From contig NZ_JABBPE010000016.1 in assembly GCF_012927455.1 (NCBI RefSeq), positions 1 through 64,000 on the forward strand: a DNA stretch of 64,000 nt, read 5' to 3'. Below are positions 1-6,706 of the stretch, piece by piece. A model generated the notes under the pieces. It had not been told where the DNA came from, ran no database searches, and saw only the letters and a program-made list of their open reading frames with translations. Source of the DNA: Polaromonas sp. (lineage in GTDB: Bacteria; Pseudomonadota; Gammaproteobacteria; Burkholderiales; Burkholderiaceae_C). The position numbers and the translations under genes were made by a program. Each line of letters starts with the position of its first letter. Position 1 is the first letter of the stretch.

Positions 1-420
1 CAAGCATTGGTGGAAGACACGGGTTGATCCGTTTGCCGACGCCTGGTCGACCATTGAAGGCTGGCTGATTGCTGAGCCCGCTGTTTCGGCGAACGACTTG
101 ATGGATCGGTTAGCCGCGATGGAGCCGAAGAAGTCGCTTTCGCTGGTGGTCAGCCCAAAGCTGTAGCCGTTAGTTTGCTGGCCTGCCGTGAGATTGACGT
201 CGTTGCCGACCATGGCCAGCAGGGCGCCTTGCGCCTGGACCTTGGCGGCCTTGGCGTTCAGGTCAGCGCCGGCGGCCAAACGAAGATTGCCTGCGGCCCG
301 GATCTGGCTGCCGAGCTCGGCGCTTTGGCTGTCCTTGAGGTAGTTGTCGGCATCACCTTTGAAATATCCGGGACAGTTGTTCAAACAACCGGGGCCACTT
401 CTTGAGAGGGGGGAACTCAC
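1..420 (-). pseudogene. Truncated FhaB/CdiA-type hemagglutinin-repeat exoprotein (partial, runs off left edge)
   Basis: The minus strand is open with no stop from about 564 down to base 1, although it has no ATG; GTG at 420 is the only plausible start. From about 365 downward the translation is typical filamentous-hemagglutinin repeat sequence: a stretch reading AAGNLRLAAGADLNAKAAKV, then GNDVNLTAG and SFGLTTSESDFFGS. Alternating Gly/Asn/Asp and hydrophobic residues of this kind form the beta-helix of two-partner-secretion exoproteins and contact-dependent-inhibition CdiA proteins. Such proteins are usually thousands of residues long and begin with a signal peptide and TPS domain, for which there is no room before diaA at 594. 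I therefore infer a 5'-truncated remnant or displaced module. The C-terminal part, including any toxin, lies outside the window. Confidence 0.65.
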
Positions 421-593
421 TTTGAAAACTGCCAGAACTGCAAAGGCGACGTCGATTGGTAAATCAAACTTTCGCAACGATGAAGGCTTTGATACGCGTA
501 AGCTGTTGATTTGTAAAGAATAACAAATCAAACTTAATTCTAGGAAGTCAGACTTAATTCCAGATCACAACCAGCACCCGCTATCATTGATAC

Positions 594-1193
594 ATGCTTG
601 AACAACGTATCGAACAGCAATTTATTGACAGCGCCGACCTCAAATACCAGGCGGCGCAGGTCTTGTCCAAACCCATCGCGGCAGCGGTGCAAGCCATTTT
701 GGCCAGCGTCACCAGTGGCGGCAAGGTGCTGTCCTGTGGCAATGGCGGATCGGCCGCCGATGCCCAGCATTTCGCCGCCGAATTCGTTGGCCGCTATGAG
801 CGCGAGCGGCCCGAGCTTGGCGCGATTGCCCTGACGACGGACAGCTCCATCCTCACGGCGATTGCCAACGACTACGATTTCAGCGTGATTTTCTCCAAGC
901 AGGTGCGCGCTTTGGGCGGTGCCGGCGACGTCTTGCTGGCACTCAGCACCAGCGGTAACTCCGCCAATGTGCTGGCCGCCGTTGAAGCGGCCCACGAGCG
1001 CGAGATGACGGTAGTGGCACTGACCGGCCGGGGCGGCGGCAAGATGACCCACGCATTGCGCGAAACCGACGTGCATATTTGTGTTCCGCATGAGCGCACC
1101 GCGCGCATTCAGGAAGTGCATCTACTCGTCCTTCACTGCATTTGCGACGGTGTGGACACCCAGTTACTTGGCGATCAGGAGTCTTCTGTATGA
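594..1193 (+). CDS. diaA: SIS-domain protein, DiaA/GmhA family
   Basis: A 199-residue single SIS-domain protein. The sugar-phosphate-binding motif SCGNGGSAADAQHFAAEFVG lies near residues 47-66 and LALSTSGNSANVLAA near 115. The family contains phosphoheptose isomerase GmhA and its paralogue DiaA, a tetrameric DnaA-binding protein that promotes timely replication initiation. DiaA is preferred because the next gene is a DolP-type BON lipoprotein, as in the E. coli diaA-dolP (yraO-yraP) pair. The stop codon overlaps the next ATG (ATGA at 1190-1193), indicating translational coupling. The start at 594 precedes the family's conserved N-terminal helix. GmhA activity cannot be excluded from sequence alone. 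Confidence 0.85.
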   Translation: MLEQRIEQQFIDSADLKYQAAQVLSKPIAAAVQAILASVTSGGKVLSCGNGGSAADAQHFAAEFVGRYERERPELGAIALTTDSSILTAIANDYDFSVIFSKQVRALGGAGDVLLALSTSGNSANVLAAVEAAHEREMTVVALTGRGGGKMTHALRETDVHICVPHERTARIQEVHLLVLHCICDGVDTQLLGDQESSV

Positions 1194-1852
1194 AATTTAT
1201 TGTGATGAAACGGCTGGCTTTGGCGCTGGGCGCGGCGGCTTTACTCTCTAGCGCCCTGACCGCCTGCGTGCCGTTGGTGCTGGGCGGCGCCGTGGCCGGA
1301 GGCACCCTGCTGGCCAGCGACCGCCGCACCTCCGGCACCCAGCTGGAAGACGAAGGCATCGAATTGCGCGCACTCAGCCGCATTCGCGGCAACGTCGGCG
1401 ACCGCGTTCATGTGAACCTGACCAGCTACAACCGCCAGGTGCTGTTGACGGGCGAAGTGCCCACCGCACAGGAAAAGCAGCTGGTTGAGCAGATCGCTTC
1501 GCGCGTGGAAAACGTTAACTCGGTGGTTAATGAACTGGTCGTCGCGGGCAACTCCTCGCTGGCCGATCGCTCATCAGACACCCTGACCACCGGCCGCGCC
1601 AGAGCCATGCTGATTGATGCCCGCGACCTGCATTTCAATGCTTTCAAGGTCGTGACCGAGCGCGGCACCACCTACCTGATGGGGCGCGTGACCCAGCGCG
1701 AGGCAGACCGGGCCACGGCGGTGGTTCGCGCCACGCCGGGCGTGCAAAAAGTCGTGCGGATTTTTGAGATCATCAGCGAAGAAGAGCTGGCGCGCGTACC
1801 GGGCAAGCCGCAAGCGCAACCCGCAGCCGCTATCAAGCCCCTGAGCGACTAA
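1190..1852 (+). CDS. dolP: Outer-membrane BON-domain lipoprotein, DolP/YraP family
   Basis: A 220-residue lipoprotein. A basic, hydrophobic signal peptide ends in a lipobox (LTAC, Cys at about residue 26). Two BON domains follow, roughly residues 47-115 and 125-190; BON domains bind phospholipids. DolP supports outer-membrane integrity and localises to division sites in E. coli. I chose ATG 1190 rather than the GTG-type upstream extension because GATCAGGAG at 1172-1180 is well spaced and the result is a proper lipoprotein signal. It overlaps diaA by four bases. The C-terminal ~20 residues are Pro/Ala rich. Confidence 0.88.
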   Translation: MKFIVMKRLALALGAAALLSSALTACVPLVLGGAVAGGTLLASDRRTSGTQLEDEGIELRALSRIRGNVGDRVHVNLTSYNRQVLLTGEVPTAQEKQLVEQIASRVENVNSVVNELVVAGNSSLADRSSDTLTTGRARAMLIDARDLHFNAFKVVTERGTTYLMGRVTQREADRATAVVRATPGVQKVVRIFEIISEEELARVPGKPQAQPAAAIKPLSD

Positions 1853-1909
1853 GGCGGACCGGCCCCGCAGGCAGGGCCATTGCCTTGGTGGGCCCATGTC
1901 CTCGGTTTC

Positions 1910-2812
1910 CTATTTCAAGCGCTTGATCAGGCTGGAAGTATCCCAGCGCCGGCCGCCCATGGCTTGCACATCGGCGTAGAACTGGTCGACCAGCGCCGTC
2001 ACCGGCAAACGGGCGCCATTGCGTTTGGCTTCGTCCAGCACCAGCCCCAGGTCCTTGCGCATCCAGTCCACCGCGAAGCCGAAATCAAACTGGTCGGCCA
2101 CCATGGTTTTGCCCCGGTTGTCGAGCTGCCAGCTTTGCGCCGCGCCCTTGCCAATCACGTCCAGCACCTGGTTCACGTCCAGCCCGGCTTTCTGGCCAAA
2201 GGCCACGGCTTCGCTCAAGCCCTGCAGCAAGCCTGCAATGCAGATCTGGTTGACCATTTTGGTGAGCTGGCCAGCGCCGCTGCCGCCCATCAAGGTGAAG
2301 GCTTTCGAAAAAGCCAGGCCCGCCGGCTTGACGACATCGAACGCGCTGGCATCGCCGCCGCACATCACGGTGAGCGCGCCATTTTGGGCGCCTGCCTGGC
2401 CGCCCGAGACCGGTGCATCGACAAAATGCAGCCCGAGGTTTTTTGCCGCGCCGTGCAGCTCGCGGGCAACATCGGCCGAGGCCGTGGTGTGGTCCACCAG
2501 CACCGCGCCGCTTTGCATGCCCGCCAACGCGCCGTCGGCACCCAGCGTGACGAAGCGCAGATCCGCGTCATTGCCGACGCAGCAAAACACGATCTCGGCG
2601 CCTATGGCAGCCTCGCGCGGCGTGGCTGCGCTGGCGCCCTTGAATTCTGCGACCCAGGCCTGCGCCTTGGCGGCGCTGCGGTTGTATACCGTCACCTGAT
2701 GGCCGGCCAGCGCGAGATGGCCGGCCATGGGATAGCCCATGACACCCAGCCCCAAAAATGCGACTTTGCGCGGCGTGGCTGCTTCGTAGGTTTTCAGATG
2801 GGTGCTGGTCAT
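1910..2812 (-). CDS. Beta-hydroxyacid dehydrogenase (3-hydroxyisobutyrate dehydrogenase / tartronate semialdehyde reductase family)
   Basis: A 300-residue NAD(P)-dependent dehydrogenase. The Rossmann signature VAFLGLGVMGYPMAGHL is at residues ~17-33, the substrate-binding DAPVSGGQAGAQNG at ~131, and the catalytic lysine sits in GAGQLTKMVNQ (~178-188). Length and motif order fit the 3-hydroxyisobutyrate dehydrogenase / 2-hydroxy-3-oxopropionate reductase superfamily. Substrate specificity is not readable; glyoxylate metabolism is possible because glycolate oxidase and malate synthase G are in the window, but this gene is not linked to them. It stands alone between dolP and the pil genes, convergent with dolP. 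Confidence 0.85.
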   Translation of the reverse strand: MTSTHLKTYEAATPRKVAFLGLGVMGYPMAGHLALAGHQVTVYNRSAAKAQAWVAEFKGASAATPREAAIGAEIVFCCVGNDADLRFVTLGADGALAGMQSGAVLVDHTTASADVARELHGAAKNLGLHFVDAPVSGGQAGAQNGALTVMCGGDASAFDVVKPAGLAFSKAFTLMGGSGAGQLTKMVNQICIAGLLQGLSEAVAFGQKAGLDVNQVLDVIGKGAAQSWQLDNRGKTMVADQFDFGFAVDWMRKDLGLVLDEAKRNGARLPVTALVDQFYADVQAMGGRRWDTSSLIKRLK

Positions 2813-2908
2813 AGGGGCGTGAGATCAAGGGTTGGATGGGCGAAGGCTGCGTTCATCATTTTGTGCATTGCATGGCCATGAGCATGCCAGGCGGCAGGTA
2901 TCGGCAGC

Positions 2909-4048
2909 CTAGACGATGGCGAAATTTTCCGTGCCAGCGGCCAGATCCGTTGACTTAGCGCGCTTTGAATTGAGCTTGATTTGCAGTCGAAGGTCGTTGA
3001 TCGAGTCGGCATTGCGCAAGGCCTCTTCATAATTGATGAGGTTGCTTTCGAAGGCGTCAAACAGCGCCTGGTCGAAGGTCTGCATGCCCGAGTTGCGGCT
3101 TTTCTTCATGATCTCCTTGATCTCGCTGACTTCGCCTTTCAGGATCAGGTCGGAAATCAAGGGCGAATTGAGCATGACTTCAACCGCCGCAATGCGGCCC
3201 TTGCCGTCCTGTTTGGGAATCAGCCGCTGCGACACCATGGCTCTGAGGTTGAGTGACAAGTCCATCAGCAGCTGGGTGCGCCGCTCTTCAGGAAAGAAGT
3301 TGATCACCCGATCAAGCGCCTGGTTGGCGCTGTTGGCGTGCAAGGTAGCCATGCACAGATGACCAGTTTCGGAAAAGGCGATGGCGTGTTCCATGGTTTC
3401 ACGGTCGCGGATCTCGCCCATCAAGATCACATCAGGGGCTTGGCGCAGCGCATTCTTGAGCGCAGCGTCCCAACTGTCGGTGTCCAGCCCTACTTCGCGC
3501 TGCGTCACCACGCAGTTTTTGTGCGGATGCACGAACTCCACCGGATCTTCAATCGTGATGATGTGGCCGCACGATTGCTCGTTGCGCCAGTCCACCATGG
3601 CGGCAAGGGTCGTCGACTTGCCCGATCCGGTTGCCCCCACCAGAATCGTCAGCCCACGCTTGGACATCACCACCTGCTTGAGGATCTGCGGCATTCCCAG
3701 CCCGTCAATCGTCGGCAGCACGGCCGGAATGACACGCAGCACCATGCCAACCTTGCCTTGCTGCAGGAAGGCGCTGACCCGAAAACGCCCGACGCCCGGC
3801 GGCGAGATCGCGAAGTTGCACTCCTTGGTGCGTTCGAATTCGGCGGCCTGCTTGTCGTTCATGATGGCGCGCGCCAGCGCCAACGTGTGGCTGGCATTGA
3901 GCGGCTGCGGCGACATCTTGGTCATGGACCCATCGACTTTAATGGCCGGTGGAAATTCCGCCGTGATGAACAGGTCGCTGCCGTTGCGGCTGACCATCAA
4001 CCGCAGAAGATCGTTGATAAATTTGCTAGCCTGGTCGCGTTCCATCAC
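2909..4048 (-). CDS. pilU: Type IV pilus retraction ATPase PilU
   Basis: A 379-residue hexameric secretion-superfamily ATPase. It has Walker A GATGSGKSTT (~residue 135), Walker B-like VILMGEIRD, and the His-box region GHLCMATLHANSA. Compared with PilT in the same cluster it carries a longer C-terminus, which is typical of PilU. PilU works with PilT to power pilus retraction and twitching. It is the last gene of the minus-strand run pilT - cNMP protein - pilU. The first two codons are both ATG (4048, 4045); either could start. Terminal residues ~355-379 are divergent, as usual for PilU. Confidence 0.92.
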   Translation of the reverse strand: MMERDQASKFINDLLRLMVSRNGSDLFITAEFPPAIKVDGSMTKMSPQPLNASHTLALARAIMNDKQAAEFERTKECNFAISPPGVGRFRVSAFLQQGKVGMVLRVIPAVLPTIDGLGMPQILKQVVMSKRGLTILVGATGSGKSTTLAAMVDWRNEQSCGHIITIEDPVEFVHPHKNCVVTQREVGLDTDSWDAALKNALRQAPDVILMGEIRDRETMEHAIAFSETGHLCMATLHANSANQALDRVINFFPEERRTQLLMDLSLNLRAMVSQRLIPKQDGKGRIAAVEVMLNSPLISDLILKGEVSEIKEIMKKSRNSGMQTFDQALFDAFESNLINYEEALRNADSINDLRLQIKLNSKRAKSTDLAAGTENFAIV

Positions 4049-4087
4049 ATGTCCTTTGGATCTGCTTGGCTTGCCCTGCGGCGGCCG

Positions 4088-4720
4088 CTAGCTGTTGTTG
4101 TCGGTGAGTCGGGCGCTGACCAGGCGCAGGCGCAGCGATAGCTTGCGCGCCAGCAGTGCGATCAGGCCGGCGGCCAGTGCCGGGTCGGCGCTCGTCATCT
4201 CGTCGAGCGCGTGCGCATCGAGCACCGCGATGTCGCATTCGGTCAGCGAGGCGCAGATCGAAAAGCGTTTGCCGCTGTCGAGCAGCGACATTTCACCAAG
4301 AATGTCGCCGGGGCGCGCCTCCGTCAGGCGCAGGCGCTCGCCCCAGGGCTGCAAACGGTCCACCGCGATGACGCCGCTCAGCAGCACGATCATGAAGTTG
4401 CCGTATTCCTCTTGCCGGATGATGTCGCGGTTGGCCGGTATGCTGGCGAACTCGAAAAAATGTTCCAGCCTAGGCATGGCGTCGGGCGTCAGCCGCGCCA
4501 TGTACTTGTCCTGGTTCCACAAGGCCTGCAGCGTCTTGCTGCCGCGCGCGGCCGAAAGGCGCTTGGCACCCACCTCGTTGGCACGCGCCTCCCAAGGGAC
4601 CAGCTTTGAAGAATCTACCCCCTGATCGGCAAAGGCGGTGCTGAACATCAGTGAATCCTGCGGCTCGACATCTCGTCGGGGAGGGCTGGACTTCTTGAGG
4701 AGCCCGAGTAATCCTTTCAT
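4088..4720 (-). CDS. Cyclic-nucleotide-binding-domain protein between pilT and pilU
   Basis: A 210-residue protein whose residues ~85-200 form a cNMP-binding (Crp-like) beta-roll. The phosphate-binding cassette reads RPGDILGEMSLLDSGKRFS, followed by CDIAVLDAHAL. There is no C-terminal helix-turn-helix, so it is not a transcription factor. The N-terminal ~80 residues are not recognised. It lies 26 bp downstream of pilT and 39 bp upstream of pilU in the same direction, so it is very likely co-transcribed. It may tune retraction-ATPase activity by a cyclic nucleotide; that role is inferred from context. The cassette ends in a Lys-Arg-Phe rather than the canonical Arg-Ser/Thr-Ala, so nucleotide binding is uncertain. 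Confidence 0.8.
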   Translation of the reverse strand: MKGLLGLLKKSSPPRRDVEPQDSLMFSTAFADQGVDSSKLVPWEARANEVGAKRLSAARGSKTLQALWNQDKYMARLTPDAMPRLEHFFEFASIPANRDIIRQEEYGNFMIVLLSGVIAVDRLQPWGERLRLTEARPGDILGEMSLLDSGKRFSICASLTECDIAVLDAHALDEMTSADPALAAGLIALLARKLSLRLRLVSARLTDNNS

Positions 4721-4746
4721 TTGTCTTGTCTCCTAATAGCCAGGCG

Positions 4747-5790
4747 TTAGCCGGGAAAGTTGTCAGGTATTTTGGCCTTGCCACGCGCTTCCGCAGCAGA
4801 AATCACATTGCGCTTGACCAGGTCGGTCAGGTTCTGGTCCAGTGTCTGCATGCCCACATTGCTGCCAGTCTGAATGGAAGAGTACATCTGCGCGACCTTG
4901 GCTTCCCGGATCAGGTTGCGGATGGCGCTGGTGCCCAGCATGATTTCGTGCGCCGCCACACGGCCCTGGCCGTCCTTGGTTTTGCACAGCGTTTGCGAGA
5001 TCACGGCCTGCAGCGATTCCGACAGCATGGAACGGATCATTTCTTTTTCCTCGGCGGGAAACACGTCGATGATCCGGTCTACTGTCTTGGCCGCACTCGA
5101 GGTGTGCAGCGTGCCGAACACCAGGTGGCCGGTCTCGGCAGCCGTCATGGCCAGGCGAATGGTCTCCAGGTCGCGCATCTCGCCTACCAGAATCGCATCC
5201 GGATCCTCGCGCAGCGCGGACTTCAGCGCGGCGCTGAAGCTCAGCGTGTGCGGGCCGACCTCGCGCTGGTTGATCAGGCATTTTTTCGATTCGTGTACGA
5301 ACTCGATCGGGTCTTCCACCGTCAGTATGTGGCCATACTCGGTTTCGTTGAGGTAGTTGACCATGGCAGCCAGCGTGGTCGACTTGCCCGAGCCGGTCGG
5401 GCCGGTCACCAGTACCATGCCGCGCGGCTTGAGTGCCAGCTCGCCAAAAATCTTGGGCGCGCCCAGCTGCTCCAGCGTCAGGATTTTTGAAGGAATGGTA
5501 CGCAGCACGGCACCGGCGCCGCGGTTGTGATTGAAGGCATTGACACGAAAGCGCGCCAGCCCATCGATCTCGAAGGAAAAATCAACCTCTAGAAACTCTT
5601 CGTAGTTTTTGCGCTGGGTGTCGTTCATGATGTCGTACACCATGGCATGCACCTGCTTGTGGTCCAGCGGATCGATGTTGATGCGCCTTACGTCGCCGTG
5701 CACCCGGATCATGGGCGGCAAGCCTGCCGACAAATGCAGGTCGGACGCCTTGTTTTTGACGCTAAAGGCCAGCAGCTGGGTAATGTCCAT
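4747..5790 (-). CDS. pilT: Type IV pilus retraction ATPase PilT
   Basis: A 347-residue PilT. It contains Walker A GPTGSGKSTT (~residue 131), the Asp box around TVEDPIEFVHESKK, Walker B AILVGEMRD, and the PilT-specific AIRNLIRE motif at SAIRNLIREAKVAQM near residue 285. It hydrolyses ATP at the base of the pilus to depolymerise pilin, giving twitching motility and DNA uptake. It heads the pilT - cNMP - pilU operon and is divergent from yggS (62 bp apart), an arrangement also seen for yggR-yggS in E. coli. Confidence 0.95.
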   Translation of the reverse strand: MDITQLLAFSVKNKASDLHLSAGLPPMIRVHGDVRRINIDPLDHKQVHAMVYDIMNDTQRKNYEEFLEVDFSFEIDGLARFRVNAFNHNRGAGAVLRTIPSKILTLEQLGAPKIFGELALKPRGMVLVTGPTGSGKSTTLAAMVNYLNETEYGHILTVEDPIEFVHESKKCLINQREVGPHTLSFSAALKSALREDPDAILVGEMRDLETIRLAMTAAETGHLVFGTLHTSSAAKTVDRIIDVFPAEEKEMIRSMLSESLQAVISQTLCKTKDGQGRVAAHEIMLGTSAIRNLIREAKVAQMYSSIQTGSNVGMQTLDQNLTDLVKRNVISAAEARGKAKIPDNFPG

Positions 5791-5852
5791 CCCGGGGGAT
5801 CCTTGAAAGTCGCGGTTGAGTCTTGGTTTGTAACTAAGTTTACAGTTCGATT

Positions 5853-6572
5853 ATGACCACGATTGAGCAAAACCTTCACTTGGTGCGTGACCGAATCGCC
5901 ACAGCCTGCCGGGCCGCCGGGCGCGCACCAAACAGCGTGCGGCTGCTGGCCGTGTCCAAAACCTTCGGCGCCGATGCCGTGATAGCGGCGCTGCCGGCCG
6001 GGCAGCGCGCGTTTGGCGAAAACTACGTCGCCGAGGGAATTGAAAAGATTCTGGCGCTGCGCGTCTGGTGCGCGTCCCACTCCCTGGCTGCTGGCAGCGC
6101 GCTGGAGTGGCACTGCATAGGTCCGCTGCAAAGCAATAAAACCCGGCCAGTTGCCGAACACTTTGACTGGGTTCAGTCGGTTGACCGCCTGAAAATTGCA
6201 CAGCGCCTGAGTGAACAGCGACCTGCCCACCTACCGCCGCTGCAAATATGCCTGCAGGTCAACATCGACGCCGGCGCCAACAAATCGGGCGTGGCGCCGG
6301 CCGACGCCCAAGCGCTTGCCGCCGCAGTCGCACAACTGCCGCGCCTGACGCTGCGCGGACTTATGGCCATCCCTGAGCCTGCTATTGATTTTGTAGCGGC
6401 TTGCGCCCTCCACGCAAGGACCAAAGCCCTATTCGACCAGATAAATGCGGCGGGGGTGCTAGCCCGGCCGATGGACACGTTGTCGCTGGGCATGACGGCG
6501 GACCTGGAAGCGGCGATCCATGCCGGCAGCACCATGGTGCGAGTCGGCACCGCCATTTTTGGCGGCAGATAA
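5853..6572 (+). CDS. yggS: PLP homeostasis protein YggS (PLPBP/PROSC family)
   Basis: A 239-residue pyridoxal-phosphate-binding TIM-barrel protein without catalytic activity. It buffers PLP and affects amino-acid and coenzyme pools. The PLP lysine is Lys36 in LLAVSKTFGA; other family marks are HCIGPLQSNKTRPVAEHFDW, QVNIDAGANKSGV and LSLGMTADLEAAI plus STMVRVGTAIFG near the C-terminus. The gene starts with ATG 5853, divergent from pilT. Codons for AIDFVAACALHARTKAL (about residues 177-193) coincide with a copy of the genome's interspersed repeat (6380-6433), so that surface segment was supplied by the repeat while the frame stayed open. Confidence 0.93.
   Translation: MTTIEQNLHLVRDRIATACRAAGRAPNSVRLLAVSKTFGADAVIAALPAGQRAFGENYVAEGIEKILALRVWCASHSLAAGSALEWHCIGPLQSNKTRPVAEHFDWVQSVDRLKIAQRLSEQRPAHLPPLQICLQVNIDAGANKSGVAPADAQALAAAVAQLPRLTLRGLMAIPEPAIDFVAACALHARTKALFDQINAAGVLARPMDTLSLGMTADLEAAIHAGSTMVRVGTAIFGGR
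6380..6433 (-). repeat. Interspersed ~55-bp repeat, copy 1, inside yggS
   Basis: It reads TGCTATTGATTTTGTAGCGG then CTTGCGCCC and a degenerate CAAGGACC half, the reverse orientation of the family consensus. It is translated in frame within yggS. Confidence 0.7.
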
Positions 6573-6625
6573 AGAGTAGCGCTCGGGCGGTGGCGCTACT
6601 ACCGGCTCCGCCTGAAATAGATATC

Positions 6626-6682
6626 AAATTGGCTTCTAGACCAATACACACGGGCGCAAGCAGCTATTAATTTAGTAGCATT
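6626..6682 (+). repeat. Interspersed ~55-bp repeat, copy 2
   Basis: An almost consensus copy: CTTCTAGACC, a six-base variable spacer, ACGGGCGCAAGCAGCTATT and ATTTAGTAGCATT. It lies in the convergent gap between yggS and the GGDEF-EAL gene. Confidence 0.9.
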
Positions 6683-6706
6683 CTATTTGCATTCGCTAGC
6701 CGGCGC

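Noticed and set aside
175-405. 76-aa plus-strand reading frame at the left end
   Set aside because: It is antisense to the hemagglutinin-repeat frame, whose translation is clearly protein-like; the plus frame shows no family features or ribosome-binding site.
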